This document shows, in pieces, positions 52,159 to 60,030 of a stretch of DNA of 64,000 nucleotides. A model generated the notes under the pieces. The model worked only from the letters and a program-made list of their open reading frames with translations. It was not told where the DNA came from and ran no database searches. The DNA is from an uncultured Clostridium sp. Lineage in GTDB: Bacteria > Bacillota > Clostridia > Lachnospirales > Lachnospiraceae. Both the position numbers and the translations under genes were made by a program. The first letter of the stretch is position 1. Each line of letters starts with the position of its first letter. The stretch spans positions 32,667 to 96,666 of the forward strand of contig URNT01000009.1 of the NCBI GenBank assembly GCA_900549235.1. Direction: 5' to 3'.

Positions 52159-52371
52159 ATGCAATCATTAACAGAAGCAAAGCAGGGCGATGTATGCACG
52201 ATCAAGTGGCTTCTCGGCAATCCGGGAGTGGTGGAGTGGATGGACGAGCACCAGGTCCGCCAGGGAAGCCGGGTGGAGGTGATCCAGAACTGTATGGGGC
52301 ATCTGATCATAGGGGTTGAAGGCCGCCGTTTTGCCATCGGCCTGGAGACTGCCAGGCGGATCAAGATATAA
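52159..52371 (+). CDS. feoA: FeoA family protein 1
   Basis: Small SH3-like protein of 70 residues, the cytoplasmic partner of the ferrous-iron transporter FeoB. It starts MQSLTEAKQGDVCTIKWLLG and ends GRRFAIGLETARRIKI, the usual FeoA beta-barrel pattern. It is the most divergent of the three copies (a WMDEHQVRQGS segment replaces the RLxxMG helix). It has its own upstream promoter and is 137 bases from feoA2. Confidence 0.85.
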   Translation: MQSLTEAKQGDVCTIKWLLGNPGVVEWMDEHQVRQGSRVEVIQNCMGHLIIGVEGRRFAIGLETARRIKI

Positions 52372-52395
52372 AGTGGTAATTATTGAAAAAAATCA

Positions 52396-52466
52396 TTGAC
52401 AATTTAGTTAGATGGTGCTAATCTATCCTTGCAGTTAGAAAACTCTAACTTTTCTAACTGCTTTTT
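52396..52466 (+). promoter_or_regulatory. feoA2-feoB promoter with hairpin at the transcription start
   Basis: TTGACA (52396-52401) and TAATCT (52419-52424) are 17 bases apart. A perfect 12-bp inverted repeat, GCAGTTAGAAAA (52431-52442) with its complement (52450-52461), begins at the expected +1 and is followed by five T residues. It may be a metal-regulator operator (TTAG-rich, DtxR- or Fur-like) or an attenuator. The sequence cannot decide between them. Confidence 0.6.
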
Positions 52467-52508
52467 AAGGATATTAAGTTAGCACACACTTACTAAAAAG
52501 GAGAGATT

Positions 52509-52721
52509 ATGATGCCGCTGACAATGGCCGCTGAAGGCGAAGTTTCAACCATAAAAAGAGTGGGAGGCAAGGAGGAGATCAGACGCCATCTTGAAAATAT
52601 GGGATTTGTTCCAGGCGCCGCCGTTACGGTTGTTTCTGCTAACAATGGCAATGTGATCGTTAACGTTAAGGACGCACGGGTTGCGATCAGCAGGGAGATG
52701 GCTAATAAGATCATGATATAG
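52509..52721 (+). CDS. feoA: FeoA family protein 2
   Basis: A 70-residue FeoA domain (MAAEGEVSTIKRVGGKEEIR; HLENMGFVPGAAVTVVS; VNVKDARVAISREMANKI), the canonical form with the LxxMGF helix. AAGGAG is 5 bases before ATG 52509; the next codon is also ATG. It begins the feoA2-feoA3-feoB transcript. Confidence 0.9.
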   Translation: MMPLTMAAEGEVSTIKRVGGKEEIRRHLENMGFVPGAAVTVVSANNGNVIVNVKDARVAISREMANKIMI

Positions 52722-52756
52722 GGAATGGGTGTGAAAAAGGAAGGAGCGAGAGTAAG

Positions 52757-52978
52757 GTGCAGACATTAAAGGAAGTTAAGTGCGGCAGTACCGTAAGCGT
52801 GGTGAAGCTTCATGGTGAGGGAGCGGTGAAGCGCCGTATTATGGATATGGGGATCACAAAGGGCGTTGAGGTATTTGTGCGCAAGGTAGCGCCTCTTGGA
52901 GACCCTATCGAGGTGACGGTAAGAGGATATGAGTTGTCCCTGCGCAAGGCAGACGCAGAGATGATCGAGGTGCAGTAA
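52757..52978 (+). CDS. feoA: FeoA family protein 3
   Basis: A 73-residue FeoA domain with VKLHGEGAVKRRIMDMGITK and RGYELSLRKADAEMIEV, close to standard FeoA. GTG start with AAGGAG 10 bases upstream. It lies 35 bases after feoA2 and 76 bases before feoB. Two FeoA proteins in tandem before FeoB occur in many clostridia; a third copy just upstream is less usual. Confidence 0.9.
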   Translation: MQTLKEVKCGSTVSVVKLHGEGAVKRRIMDMGITKGVEVFVRKVAPLGDPIEVTVRGYELSLRKADAEMIEVQ

Positions 52979-53054
52979 CCTGTGGGAACTGCATTTTTTT
53001 GAGAACACAGGTTAGCTGTAGCTAATATTGTTAATACTTGAGGAGGATATGAAA

Positions 53055-55223
53055 ATGTCGATTAAGATCGCACTGGCCGGAAACCCGAACTGCGGTAAAA
53101 CGACCCTGTTTAATGCCCTGACCGGTTCCAATCAGTTTGTTGGAAACTGGCCTGGAGTAACGGTAGAAAAGAAGGAAGGGAAATTAAAGGGAAATAAGGA
53201 TGTTATCATCATGGACCTTCCTGGTATTTATTCCCTTTCGCCTTATACCCTGGAGGAGGTAGTTGCCAGAAACTACCTGATCACAGAGCGTCCCGACGCA
53301 ATTTTAAATATTGTAGACGGAACGAATCTGGAACGGAACCTGTACCTTTCTACACAGCTGATGGAGCTGGGGATTCCGGTGGTCATGGCTGTGAACATGA
53401 TGGACATTGTGGCTAAAAATGGGGACCGCATTGACATCAAGGCCTTAAGCAGGAGCCTGGGCTGCCCAGTTGTGGAGATTTCCGCTCTGAAGGGAACCGG
53501 CATCATGGATGCGGCTAATCAGACCATCACCCTGGCAAAGGCAGGCAAGGAAGCCTTTCATGTACATAAATTCAGCAAGGACGTTGAGGCGGTGCTGGAT
53601 GAGATCGAGACCTACCTTGGAAATGACATTGCCGAGGACCAGAAGCGTTTCTACGCCATCAAGCTCTTTGAGCGGGATGAAAAGATCGCGGCCCGCATGA
53701 ACTCTGTCCCCAATGTGGAGGCTGTGATCAAGAGGGCAGAGGATTCCCTGGATGATGATTCCGAAAGCATTATTACGAATGAACGCTATAACTATATTGC
53801 TTCTATTATCAAGGACTGCTATACAAAGAAAAATAAGCAGAAGATGAGCACCTCTGACAAGATCGACCACATTGTCACAAACCGCTGGCTGGCTCTTCCA
53901 ATCTTCGCGGTTGTAATGTGGGTGGTATATTACGTCTCAGTTACCACTGTGGGAACCTGGGCAACAGACTGGGCCAATGACGGCGTGTTCGGCGATGGCT
54001 GGAGCTTTTTTGGGAAGGAAATTCCAGGTATCCCGGTTGTGGTAGAAGGCATCCTTACCTCTATTGGCTGTGCCGATTGGCTTTCCAGCCTGATCCTGGA
54101 TGGTATTGTTGCAGGTGTAGGCGCTGTTCTGGGCTTTGTTCCTCAGATGCTGGTGCTGTTTATCTTCCTGGCATTCCTGGAGTCCTGCGGCTATATGGCC
54201 CGTGTGGCATTTATCATGGATCGTATTTTCCGCAAATTTGGTCTTTCCGGTAAGTCCTTCATTCCTATGCTCATCGGCAGCGGCTGCGGCGTACCGGGCA
54301 TTATGGCTTCCCGTACCATTGAAAATGACAGGGACCGCAAGATGACCATTATGACTACCACCTTTATTCCCTGCGGGGCAAAACTTCCCATCATCGCCCT
54401 GTTTGCGGGCGCTATTTTTGGAGGAGCTTCCTGGGTTGCTCCAAGCGCATATTTTGTAGGTATTGCGGCTATTATCTGCTCCGGTATTATTTTAAAGAAA
54501 ACAAAGCTGTTTTCTGGCGATCCGGCGCCCTTTGTTATGGAGCTTCCCGCCTATCACTGGCCTACCGTTTCCAATGTGCTCAGAAGCATGTGGGAGAGAG
54601 GCTGGTCCTTTATCAAGAAGGCAGGAACGGTGATCCTTCTTTCCACCATTTTCATCTGGTTCACCTCCAATTTCGGCTTTGCAGATGGTTCCTTTGGCAT
54701 GGTAGATGATCTGTCCCAGGGGCTTCTGGCTGATATCGGAAGCGCCATTGCGTGGATCTTCACTCCTCTGGGCTGGGGCAACTGGCAGGCGGCTGTTGCG
54801 GCAATCACCGGACTGGTAGCAAAGGAAAATGTAGTGGGCACCTTCGGTATCCTTTACGGCTTTGCTGAGGTGGCAGAGGATGGAGCTGAGATCTGGGGCA
54901 CTCTGGCAGGCAGTTTTACCGCTGTCAGCGGCTATTCTTTCCTGGTATTCAACCTTCTGTGCGCCCCCTGCTTTGCGGCTATCGGCGCAATTAAAAGAGA
55001 GATGAACAATGCAAAATGGACCTGGCTTGCCATTGGCTATCAGACTGCCCTGGCATACTGCGTATCCCTCTGCATCTATGAATTCGGCACTCTGATTACC
55101 ACTGGAAGTTTCGGTGCAGGAACCGTGGCCGCGTTCGTTGTACTTGCAGGCTTCCTTTACCTGCTGCTCAGACCTTCCAGGGAAGGAAAGGCAGTAAAGT
55201 CAGGAGAGAGAGCAGCTGCTTAA
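53055..55223 (+). CDS. feoB: Ferrous iron transporter FeoB
   Basis: Membrane Fe2+ transporter with an N-terminal G-protein domain, 722 residues. G1 is GNPNCGKTT near residues 8-16, G3 is DLPGIYSLSPY and G4 is NMMD. A helical GDI-like region follows to about residue 270, then about eight membrane segments with the gate motifs GSGCGVPGIMASR and FIPCGAKLPI. AGGAGG lies 8 bases before ATG 53055; ATG 53049 is too close to it. A terminator follows. Confidence 0.96.
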   Translation: MSIKIALAGNPNCGKTTLFNALTGSNQFVGNWPGVTVEKKEGKLKGNKDVIIMDLPGIYSLSPYTLEEVVARNYLITERPDAILNIVDGTNLERNLYLSTQLMELGIPVVMAVNMMDIVAKNGDRIDIKALSRSLGCPVVEISALKGTGIMDAANQTITLAKAGKEAFHVHKFSKDVEAVLDEIETYLGNDIAEDQKRFYAIKLFERDEKIAARMNSVPNVEAVIKRAEDSLDDDSESIITNERYNYIASIIKDCYTKKNKQKMSTSDKIDHIVTNRWLALPIFAVVMWVVYYVSVTTVGTWATDWANDGVFGDGWSFFGKEIPGIPVVVEGILTSIGCADWLSSLILDGIVAGVGAVLGFVPQMLVLFIFLAFLESCGYMARVAFIMDRIFRKFGLSGKSFIPMLIGSGCGVPGIMASRTIENDRDRKMTIMTTTFIPCGAKLPIIALFAGAIFGGASWVAPSAYFVGIAAIICSGIILKKTKLFSGDPAPFVMELPAYHWPTVSNVLRSMWERGWSFIKKAGTVILLSTIFIWFTSNFGFADGSFGMVDDLSQGLLADIGSAIAWIFTPLGWGNWQAAVAAITGLVAKENVVGTFGILYGFAEVAEDGAEIWGTLAGSFTAVSGYSFLVFNLLCAPCFAAIGAIKREMNNAKWTWLAIGYQTALAYCVSLCIYEFGTLITTGSFGAGTVAAFVVLAGFLYLLLRPSREGKAVKSGERAAA

Positions 55224-55244
55224 TCCGCGTATGACATGGAACTG

Positions 55245-55290
55245 CGCAGCAGATCCGGGTTCCCCTGTGAGCCTGGTCTGCTGCGTTTTT
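55245..55290 (+). terminator. Terminator after feoB
   Basis: CGCAGCAGA (55245-55253) pairs with TCTGCTGCG (55277-55285), followed by five T residues; inner bases extend the fold. Confidence 0.85.
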
Positions 55291-55316
55291 GGTTCTAAGT
55301 TTAGAAAGGAAGTCCT

Positions 55317-55571
55317 ATGTGTCAGAAAGAACAGATCCTGAATGAATTCCAGAGACATGGCAAGAGAATCACAGAGCAGCGAAAAGTCATTTTGAATGTA
55401 ATCCTGGAGGGAGAATGGAATTCCTGCAAGGAGGTTTACTATGAGGCTTCCAGGCAGGACCCTTCCATTGGCCTGGCGACGGTATATCGTATGATGGGAG
55501 CCATGGAGGAACTGGGATTTTTAAGCAGGGGGTATCAGTATTCGTGTCCCCGGGAGGAAAAGGAGGGATAA
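55317..55571 (+). CDS. Truncated Fur-family regulator (DNA-binding domain only)
   Basis: At 84 residues this protein carries the winged-helix half of a Fur/PerR protein: RITEQRKVILNVI near residue 17 and ATVYRMMGAMEELGFLSRG near residues 54-72. It stops just where the hinge would lead to the metal-binding dimerisation domain. No cysteine or histidine cluster of a Fur sensor site is present, and the following sequence in all frames is the next gene, so this is not a simple nearby frameshift. GAAAGGAAG precedes the ATG. It could regulate the adjacent metal genes or be a dominant-negative partner of a full-length Fur (inference). Confidence 0.8.
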   Translation: MCQKEQILNEFQRHGKRITEQRKVILNVILEGEWNSCKEVYYEASRQDPSIGLATVYRMMGAMEELGFLSRGYQYSCPREEKEG

Positions 55572-55572
55572 T

Positions 55573-55950
55573 ATGGCGACCGTCATTCTGTGTGTCCTGC
55601 TGGCAGGAGCTGTGCTCCTGGGAATAAAAAGTGTTAAAAAGCGCCTGGTTTCAGGCTGCTGTACAGGAAGCTCCGGGCCGGCCCCGAAAAAGCGGAAGGT
55701 AAAGGACCGGGATCTGTCCCACTATCCCTTTGGCGCCAGGCTGTGGATCGATGGAATGTCCTGCTGCTCCTGTGTGATCCGGGTAGAAAACAGCCTGAAC
55801 CGTCTGGAGGGCGTATGGGCCCAGGCGGATTTGTCTACTGGAGAGGTGCTGGTGCGGATGAAGGTGAGGCTTCCGGCAGAGGAATTGAAAGCGGCTGTAA
55901 GAGAAGCCGGGTATACAGTTTACCGGATTGCAGAGAAAAATTCTCAATAA
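55573..55950 (+). CDS. Membrane-anchored heavy-metal-associated (HMA) domain protein
   Basis: This 125-residue protein has an N-terminal membrane helix and Cys pair (MATVILCVLLAGAVLLGIKS; SGCCTGSSG), much like the small FeoB-associated Cys-rich membrane proteins. A basic linker and an HMA domain (about residues 54-122) follow, with the metal-binding motif GMSCCSC and REAGYTVYRI. This looks like a fusion of a FeoB-associated anchor with a metallochaperone domain. It starts one base after the truncated fur stop codon, so the two are co-translated. Metal specificity is not readable. Confidence 0.85.
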   Translation: MATVILCVLLAGAVLLGIKSVKKRLVSGCCTGSSGPAPKKRKVKDRDLSHYPFGARLWIDGMSCCSCVIRVENSLNRLEGVWAQADLSTGEVLVRMKVRLPAEELKAAVREAGYTVYRIAEKNSQ

Positions 55951-55962
55951 GCAGGATTGGCT

Positions 55963-56019
55963 TTGACTAACCGGGGAAGAGTCTGCTAAACTGAACAGAT
56001 CATATATAAGCGCTTATAT
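55963..56019 (+). promoter_or_regulatory. Promoter of the P-type ATPase unit with perfect 16-bp palindrome
   Basis: TTGACT (55963-55968) and TAAACT (55987-55992) are 18 bases apart. ATATAAGCGCTTATAT (56004-56019), a perfect palindrome, covers the expected start of transcription and is a strong operator candidate for a dimeric metal-responsive repressor. The gap 55951-56052 holds nothing else. Confidence 0.6.
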
Positions 56020-56052
56020 CAATATACATACATTTGCAAGGAGGAAAATGAT

Positions 56053-56364
56053 ATGATGGATTTATTTAAGTTAAAGAAGCTGGGAATTTTTGCGGGAGGC
56101 GTGCTTTTTGGCACCGCAGGTGTTAAGGTTCTTGCAAGCAAGGACGCAAAGCGGTTTTATATCAACTGCCTTGCAGCCGGACTGCGGGCGAAGGACTGCG
56201 TGATGACCACTGCCACCAATATCCAGGAGAATGCAGAGGATATTTTAGCCGAGGCAAAGGAGATCAACAGCCAGAGAGCTCAGGAGGTGTTTGAGGATGA
56301 GAGCGCTGCCTGCGGGATGCCGGAGGAAGGAGCAGAGCAGGCGGCTGAGACGGCTGCCCAGTAA
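56053..56364 (+). CDS. DUF6110-type small membrane protein
   Basis: This 103-residue protein resembles small proteins I know as DUF6110, found before heavy-metal P-type ATPases in Clostridia. It has a membrane-associated N-terminus (LGIFAGGVLFGTAGVKVLAS), then helices (DAKRFYINCLAAGLRAKDCV) and an acidic, Ala/Glu-rich tail. AAGGAGG precedes ATG 56053 (a second ATG follows immediately). The P-type ATPase gene starts 11 bases downstream, so it is probably an accessory of that pump. The family name is from memory and the role is unknown. Confidence 0.72.
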   Translation: MMDLFKLKKLGIFAGGVLFGTAGVKVLASKDAKRFYINCLAAGLRAKDCVMTTATNIQENAEDILAEAKEINSQRAQEVFEDESAACGMPEEGAEQAAETAAQ

Positions 56365-56375
56365 GAGGGAAAGCC

Positions 56376-58451
56376 ATGAAATTTATAATCAGACATGAGA
56401 TAAGAGGCAGGCTTCGGATCCATCTGTTTCAGGACCGGATGAGCCTGCGGCAGGCGGATCTGCTCCAGTATTACCTGTGTGCCCTTCCGGAAGTCAGCCG
56501 GGTCAAGGTATATGAGCGTACAGCAGACGCGGCAGTCTGGTATGAGGGCAGCCGGGAGGCGGTTATCCGGGCAGTCTGCCGGTTTTCCTATGAGGACCGG
56601 GAGCTTGCAGAGCTGGTTCCCCAAAACAGCGGGAGAGAACTGAACCGGGAGTACAAGGAGCGCCTGATTCAGAGGCTTCTGGTCCGGGCAGTTACCACCA
56701 GCTGCCTTCCGGTCTGCTTAAGAACTGCTTATACAGCCGTTCATGCCCTCCGCTATATCGGCAGGGGGCTCCGGTGCCTGTTAAAGGGCCGTCTTGAGGT
56801 GGAGGTGCTGGATGCGGTTGCTATCACAGTATCTGTCCTCCGCAGAGATTTCCCCACAGCCGGTTCAGTTATGTTCCTTTTAGGGATCGGCCAGCTTCTG
56901 GAGGAATGGACCTACAAAAAATCCGTAGGAGATCTGGCAAGAAGCATGTCTCTGAATATTGAGCGTGTATGGCAGCAGGCAGATGGGACAGAGGTGCTGG
57001 TTCCCATATCCTCCATTCGGGAGGGGGACCTTGTTACAGTCCATGTAGGCAATGTGATCCCACTGGACGGAGTAGTTGTGTCGGGAGAGGCCATGGTCAA
57101 CCAGGCTTCCATGACAGGGGAATCCCTTCCGGTAAAGAAGGAAGCCGGCATGTATGTCTATGCAGGTACAGCGCTGGAGGAAGGGGAGATTACCCTCTGC
57201 GTGAAAAAGGCGGCCGGTTCTACCCGGTTTGAGCGGATCGTGTCTATGATCGAGGAGTCAGAAAAGCTTAAATCCACCGTAGAAGGGAAGGCAGCCACTC
57301 TGGCTGATGCCCTGGTTCCATGGAGCCTGGGCGGTACGGCTCTCACCTGGCTTTTAACGAGAAATACGGCTAAGGCCCTTTCTATCCTTATGGTAGATTT
57401 CTCCTGCGCCTTAAAACTTGCCATGCCCCTGTCGGTGCTTTCCGCCATGCGGGAGGCAGGCAGCAATCACATTACGGTAAAGGGAGGACGGTTCCTGGAA
57501 GCGGTCGCCCAGGCGGATACCATTGTATTTGACAAAACAGGTACCCTTACGAAGGCAGAGCCGGTAGTGGCAGACATTGCCGTATTCAACCACATGGATA
57601 AAAATGAGCTGTTAAAGCTTGCTGCCTGTCTGGAGGAGCATTTCCCCCACTCTATGGCAAATGCGGTAGTCTGCGAGGCAGTCAGACGGGGACTGGTCCA
57701 TGAGGAGATGCATTCAAAGGTGGATTACATCGTAGCTCACGGGATCGCCAGTTATGTGGGCCAGGAACGGGTGGTGATCGGAAGCCATCATTTTGTATTT
57801 GAGGATGAAAAATGCCGTATCCCAGAGGGAAAGCAGGAGGACTTTGACCAGCTTCCGCCGGAGTATTCCCATCTGTATATGGCCATCGGAGGTTTTCTGG
57901 CAGCGGTGATCCTCATCCAGGATCCTCTGCGGGAGGAGGCAGGAGAGGTGATTAAAGCCCTGCGCCGCCTGGGCATATCCAAGGTTGTTATGATGACGGG
58001 AGACAGTGAACGCACAGCCAGGGCGATTGCGGCCCGGGTGGGAGTGGACCAGTATTATTCTGAGGTCCTTCCAGAAGATAAGGCCCTGTTTGTAGAAGCG
58101 GAAAAACGCCGGGGCCGTAAAGTTCTGATGGTAGGAGACGGGATCAATGATTCTCCCGCTCTGTCAGCGGCTGATGCCGGCATTGCTATCAGTGAAGGGG
58201 CGGAGATCGCAAGGGAGATCGCGGATATTACCATATCTCAGGACGATCTCTGCCAGCTTGTGACCCTGAAAGAGGTCAGCAATGCCCTTATGAGGCGGAT
58301 CAACGGAAATTACCGCTTTGTGATCGGCTTTAACCTGGGCCTGATCCTTCTGGGAGTATGTGGTGTGATTTCTCCTACAACCTCCGCCCTGCTTCACAAT
58401 ACCTCCACTCTGGCTGTGAGCCTGAAAAGCATGACGAATCTGCTGGATTAA
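56376..58451 (+). CDS. Heavy-metal-type P-type ATPase without a canonical CPx motif
   Basis: Cation pump of 691 residues. The first ~110 residues form a ferredoxin-like, HMA-like domain with no CxxC. Then come the actuator TGES (near residue 246), the phosphorylated Asp in DKTGTLT (near residue 386), MTGDSERTARAIA, and the hinge GDGINDSPALSAADAG (near residue 588). In the membrane helix before the phosphorylation domain, where P1B pumps carry CPC, SPC or TPC, this protein has DFSCALKLAMP, so the Pro of CPx is missing while one Cys remains. The transported metal is uncertain; neighbours suggest iron or a similar ion. Confidence 0.9.
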   Translation: MKFIIRHEIRGRLRIHLFQDRMSLRQADLLQYYLCALPEVSRVKVYERTADAAVWYEGSREAVIRAVCRFSYEDRELAELVPQNSGRELNREYKERLIQRLLVRAVTTSCLPVCLRTAYTAVHALRYIGRGLRCLLKGRLEVEVLDAVAITVSVLRRDFPTAGSVMFLLGIGQLLEEWTYKKSVGDLARSMSLNIERVWQQADGTEVLVPISSIREGDLVTVHVGNVIPLDGVVVSGEAMVNQASMTGESLPVKKEAGMYVYAGTALEEGEITLCVKKAAGSTRFERIVSMIEESEKLKSTVEGKAATLADALVPWSLGGTALTWLLTRNTAKALSILMVDFSCALKLAMPLSVLSAMREAGSNHITVKGGRFLEAVAQADTIVFDKTGTLTKAEPVVADIAVFNHMDKNELLKLAACLEEHFPHSMANAVVCEAVRRGLVHEEMHSKVDYIVAHGIASYVGQERVVIGSHHFVFEDEKCRIPEGKQEDFDQLPPEYSHLYMAIGGFLAAVILIQDPLREEAGEVIKALRRLGISKVVMMTGDSERTARAIAARVGVDQYYSEVLPEDKALFVEAEKRRGRKVLMVGDGINDSPALSAADAGIAISEGAEIAREIADITISQDDLCQLVTLKEVSNALMRRINGNYRFVIGFNLGLILLGVCGVISPTTSALLHNTSTLAVSLKSMTNLLD

Positions 58452-58454
58452 TAT

Positions 58455-58496
58455 AAAAAAAGCCTGTACCGGACCCTGTCCGCCAGGCTTTTTTTT
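58455..58496 (+). terminator. Terminator after the P-type ATPase gene
   Basis: AAAAAAAGCCTG pairs with CAGGCTTTTTTTT, with an inner GGAC/GTCC stem. It separates the metal island from spoVAD. Confidence 0.88.
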
Positions 58497-58579
58497 ATGA
58501 TAAGACTAAATTCCTGCAAATCCACACATACTGTAGAGAGAACGGCAGTGAATGGGCTGCAGGAAAGGAGTAGGATCAC

Positions 58580-59617
58580 ATGGAACAGAAAAAAGGAAAA
58601 GCGAGCCTGGCCTTTGAGCATCCTCCGCTGATTATCAGCGCCGCCTCTGTGGCGGGGAAAAAGGAAGGAGAAGGGCCTCTTGGCGCCCTTTTTGATAAGA
58701 CAGAGACAGATGATATGATGGGAAAGGCAGACTGGGAAGAAGCGGAGAGCGCCCTTCAAAAGGAGGCGGCAGATATAGCCATTGAAAAATGCGGGATCCA
58801 GGCAGGAGACCTGCGCTACCTGTTTGCGGGGGACCTGTTAGGTCAGCTGATTGCGACCTCCTTTGGAACTGTAGATCTGGAGGTGCCTCTTTTCGGCCTT
58901 TACGGGGCCTGCTCTACCATGGGGGAGGCTATGAGCCTGGGAGCCATGACTGTAAATGCAGGCTATGCAGACAAGGTGCTTTCCATGGCCTCCAGCCATT
59001 TTGCTACAGCGGAAAAGCAGTTCCGTTTTCCCCTGGCCTACGGGAACCAGCGCCCCATGTCCTCTACTTGGACTGTTACAGGCTGCGGAGCGGTAATCCT
59101 GGCAAAAGAGGGGACAAAGGGATTTAAGCCCTACGGAAGGATCACAGGGATCACCACCGGCCGTATGGTAGATCTGGGGATCCGGGATTCCATGAATATG
59201 GGGGCGGCCATGGCTCCCGGCGCCTTTCACACCATCCAGCAGAACCTGGAGGATTTTCAGGTGGAGGAAACCTGGTATGATAAGATCATAACTGGAGATC
59301 TGGGAGAGGTAGGCCGCCAGATCCTGCTGGATCTGATGAAGAAAAAGGGCCGTGACCTGAGCCAGCTGCATATGGACTGCGGCATGGAGATCTATGACAA
59401 GGAGACCCAGGATACCCATGCAGGGGGAAGCGGCTGCGGCTGCTCCGCTGTTACACTCTGCTCCTATGTGCTGCCGAAAATTCAGAAGGGCACCTGGAAG
59501 CGGGTTCTGTTTGTCCCCACCGGCGCCCTGCTGTCTACGGTCAGCTTTAATGAAGGGCAAAGCATACCGGGGATTGCCCACGGAGTTGTGATTGAACACA
59601 TAGGAAGGGAGAAATAA
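58580..59617 (+). CDS. spoVAD: Stage V sporulation protein AD
   Basis: Thiolase-fold SpoVA subunit that binds dipicolinic acid, 345 residues. Family blocks seen are FGTVDLEVPLFGLYGACSTM, MASSHFATAEKQFRFPLAYG, DCGMEIYDKETQDTHAGGSG and STVSFNEGQSIPGIAHGV. AGGAAAGGAG precedes the ATG. It normally follows spoVAC; here a terminator and a metal island lie between, so it needs its own forespore promoter in 58497-58579, where I found no confident sigma-G match. Confidence 0.95.
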   Translation: MEQKKGKASLAFEHPPLIISAASVAGKKEGEGPLGALFDKTETDDMMGKADWEEAESALQKEAADIAIEKCGIQAGDLRYLFAGDLLGQLIATSFGTVDLEVPLFGLYGACSTMGEAMSLGAMTVNAGYADKVLSMASSHFATAEKQFRFPLAYGNQRPMSSTWTVTGCGAVILAKEGTKGFKPYGRITGITTGRMVDLGIRDSMNMGAAMAPGAFHTIQQNLEDFQVEETWYDKIITGDLGEVGRQILLDLMKKKGRDLSQLHMDCGMEIYDKETQDTHAGGSGCGCSAVTLCSYVLPKIQKGTWKRVLFVPTGALLSTVSFNEGQSIPGIAHGVVIEHIGREK

Positions 59618-59624
59618 AATAACC

Positions 59625-59984
59625 ATGGATTATATCAAAGCATTCGCGGCAGGCGGTCTGATCTGTGCCCTGGTCCAGATCCTGATGGAAAAAACGAAAA
59701 TGATGCCGGGCCGTATTATGGTCCTTCTGGTGGTGACAGGCTCCATCCTGGGCTTTTTCGGTCTCTACGAACCATTTTTAGAATGGGCCGGAGCCGGGGC
59801 CTCTGTCCCCCTTTTAGGCTTTGGAAACACCCTGTGGAAGGGCGTGAAAACGGCAGTGGGAGAGAGCGGGCTTTTAGGCACCTTTAAGGGCGGATTCACA
59901 GCCGGGGCCGCAGGAATCTGCGGGGCATTGGTGTTTGGCTACCTGGGCTCCCTGATCTTTAAGCCGAAGATGAAGGATGAATAA
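59625..59984 (+). CDS. spoVAE: Stage V sporulation protein AE (SpoVAEb type)
   Basis: Small membrane protein of 119 residues with about four helices, starting YIKAFAAGGLICALVQILME; it also has SVPLLGFGNTLWKGVKTAVG, typical of SpoVAEb. It lies 7 bases after spoVAD. It forms the dipicolinate channel with SpoVAC and SpoVAD during spore formation and germination. A terminator follows immediately. Confidence 0.93.
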   Translation: MDYIKAFAAGGLICALVQILMEKTKMMPGRIMVLLVVTGSILGFFGLYEPFLEWAGAGASVPLLGFGNTLWKGVKTAVGESGLLGTFKGGFTAGAAGICGALVFGYLGSLIFKPKMKDE

Positions 59985-59989
59985 GTTTT

Positions 59990-60030
59990 GGGCTCTGAGG
60001 AGGGTTTCTTCAGAGCCCTTATTTTTATTT
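59990..60030 (+). terminator. Terminator after spoVAE
   Basis: GGGCTCTGAGGA pairs with TCTTCAGAGCCC with one mismatch, followed by TTATTTTTATTT. Confidence 0.85.

Noticed and set aside
58497..58579. Sigma-G promoter for spoVAD
   Set aside because: CATACTGTA at about 58528 resembles a -10, but no matching -35 stands at the right distance, so I do not call it.
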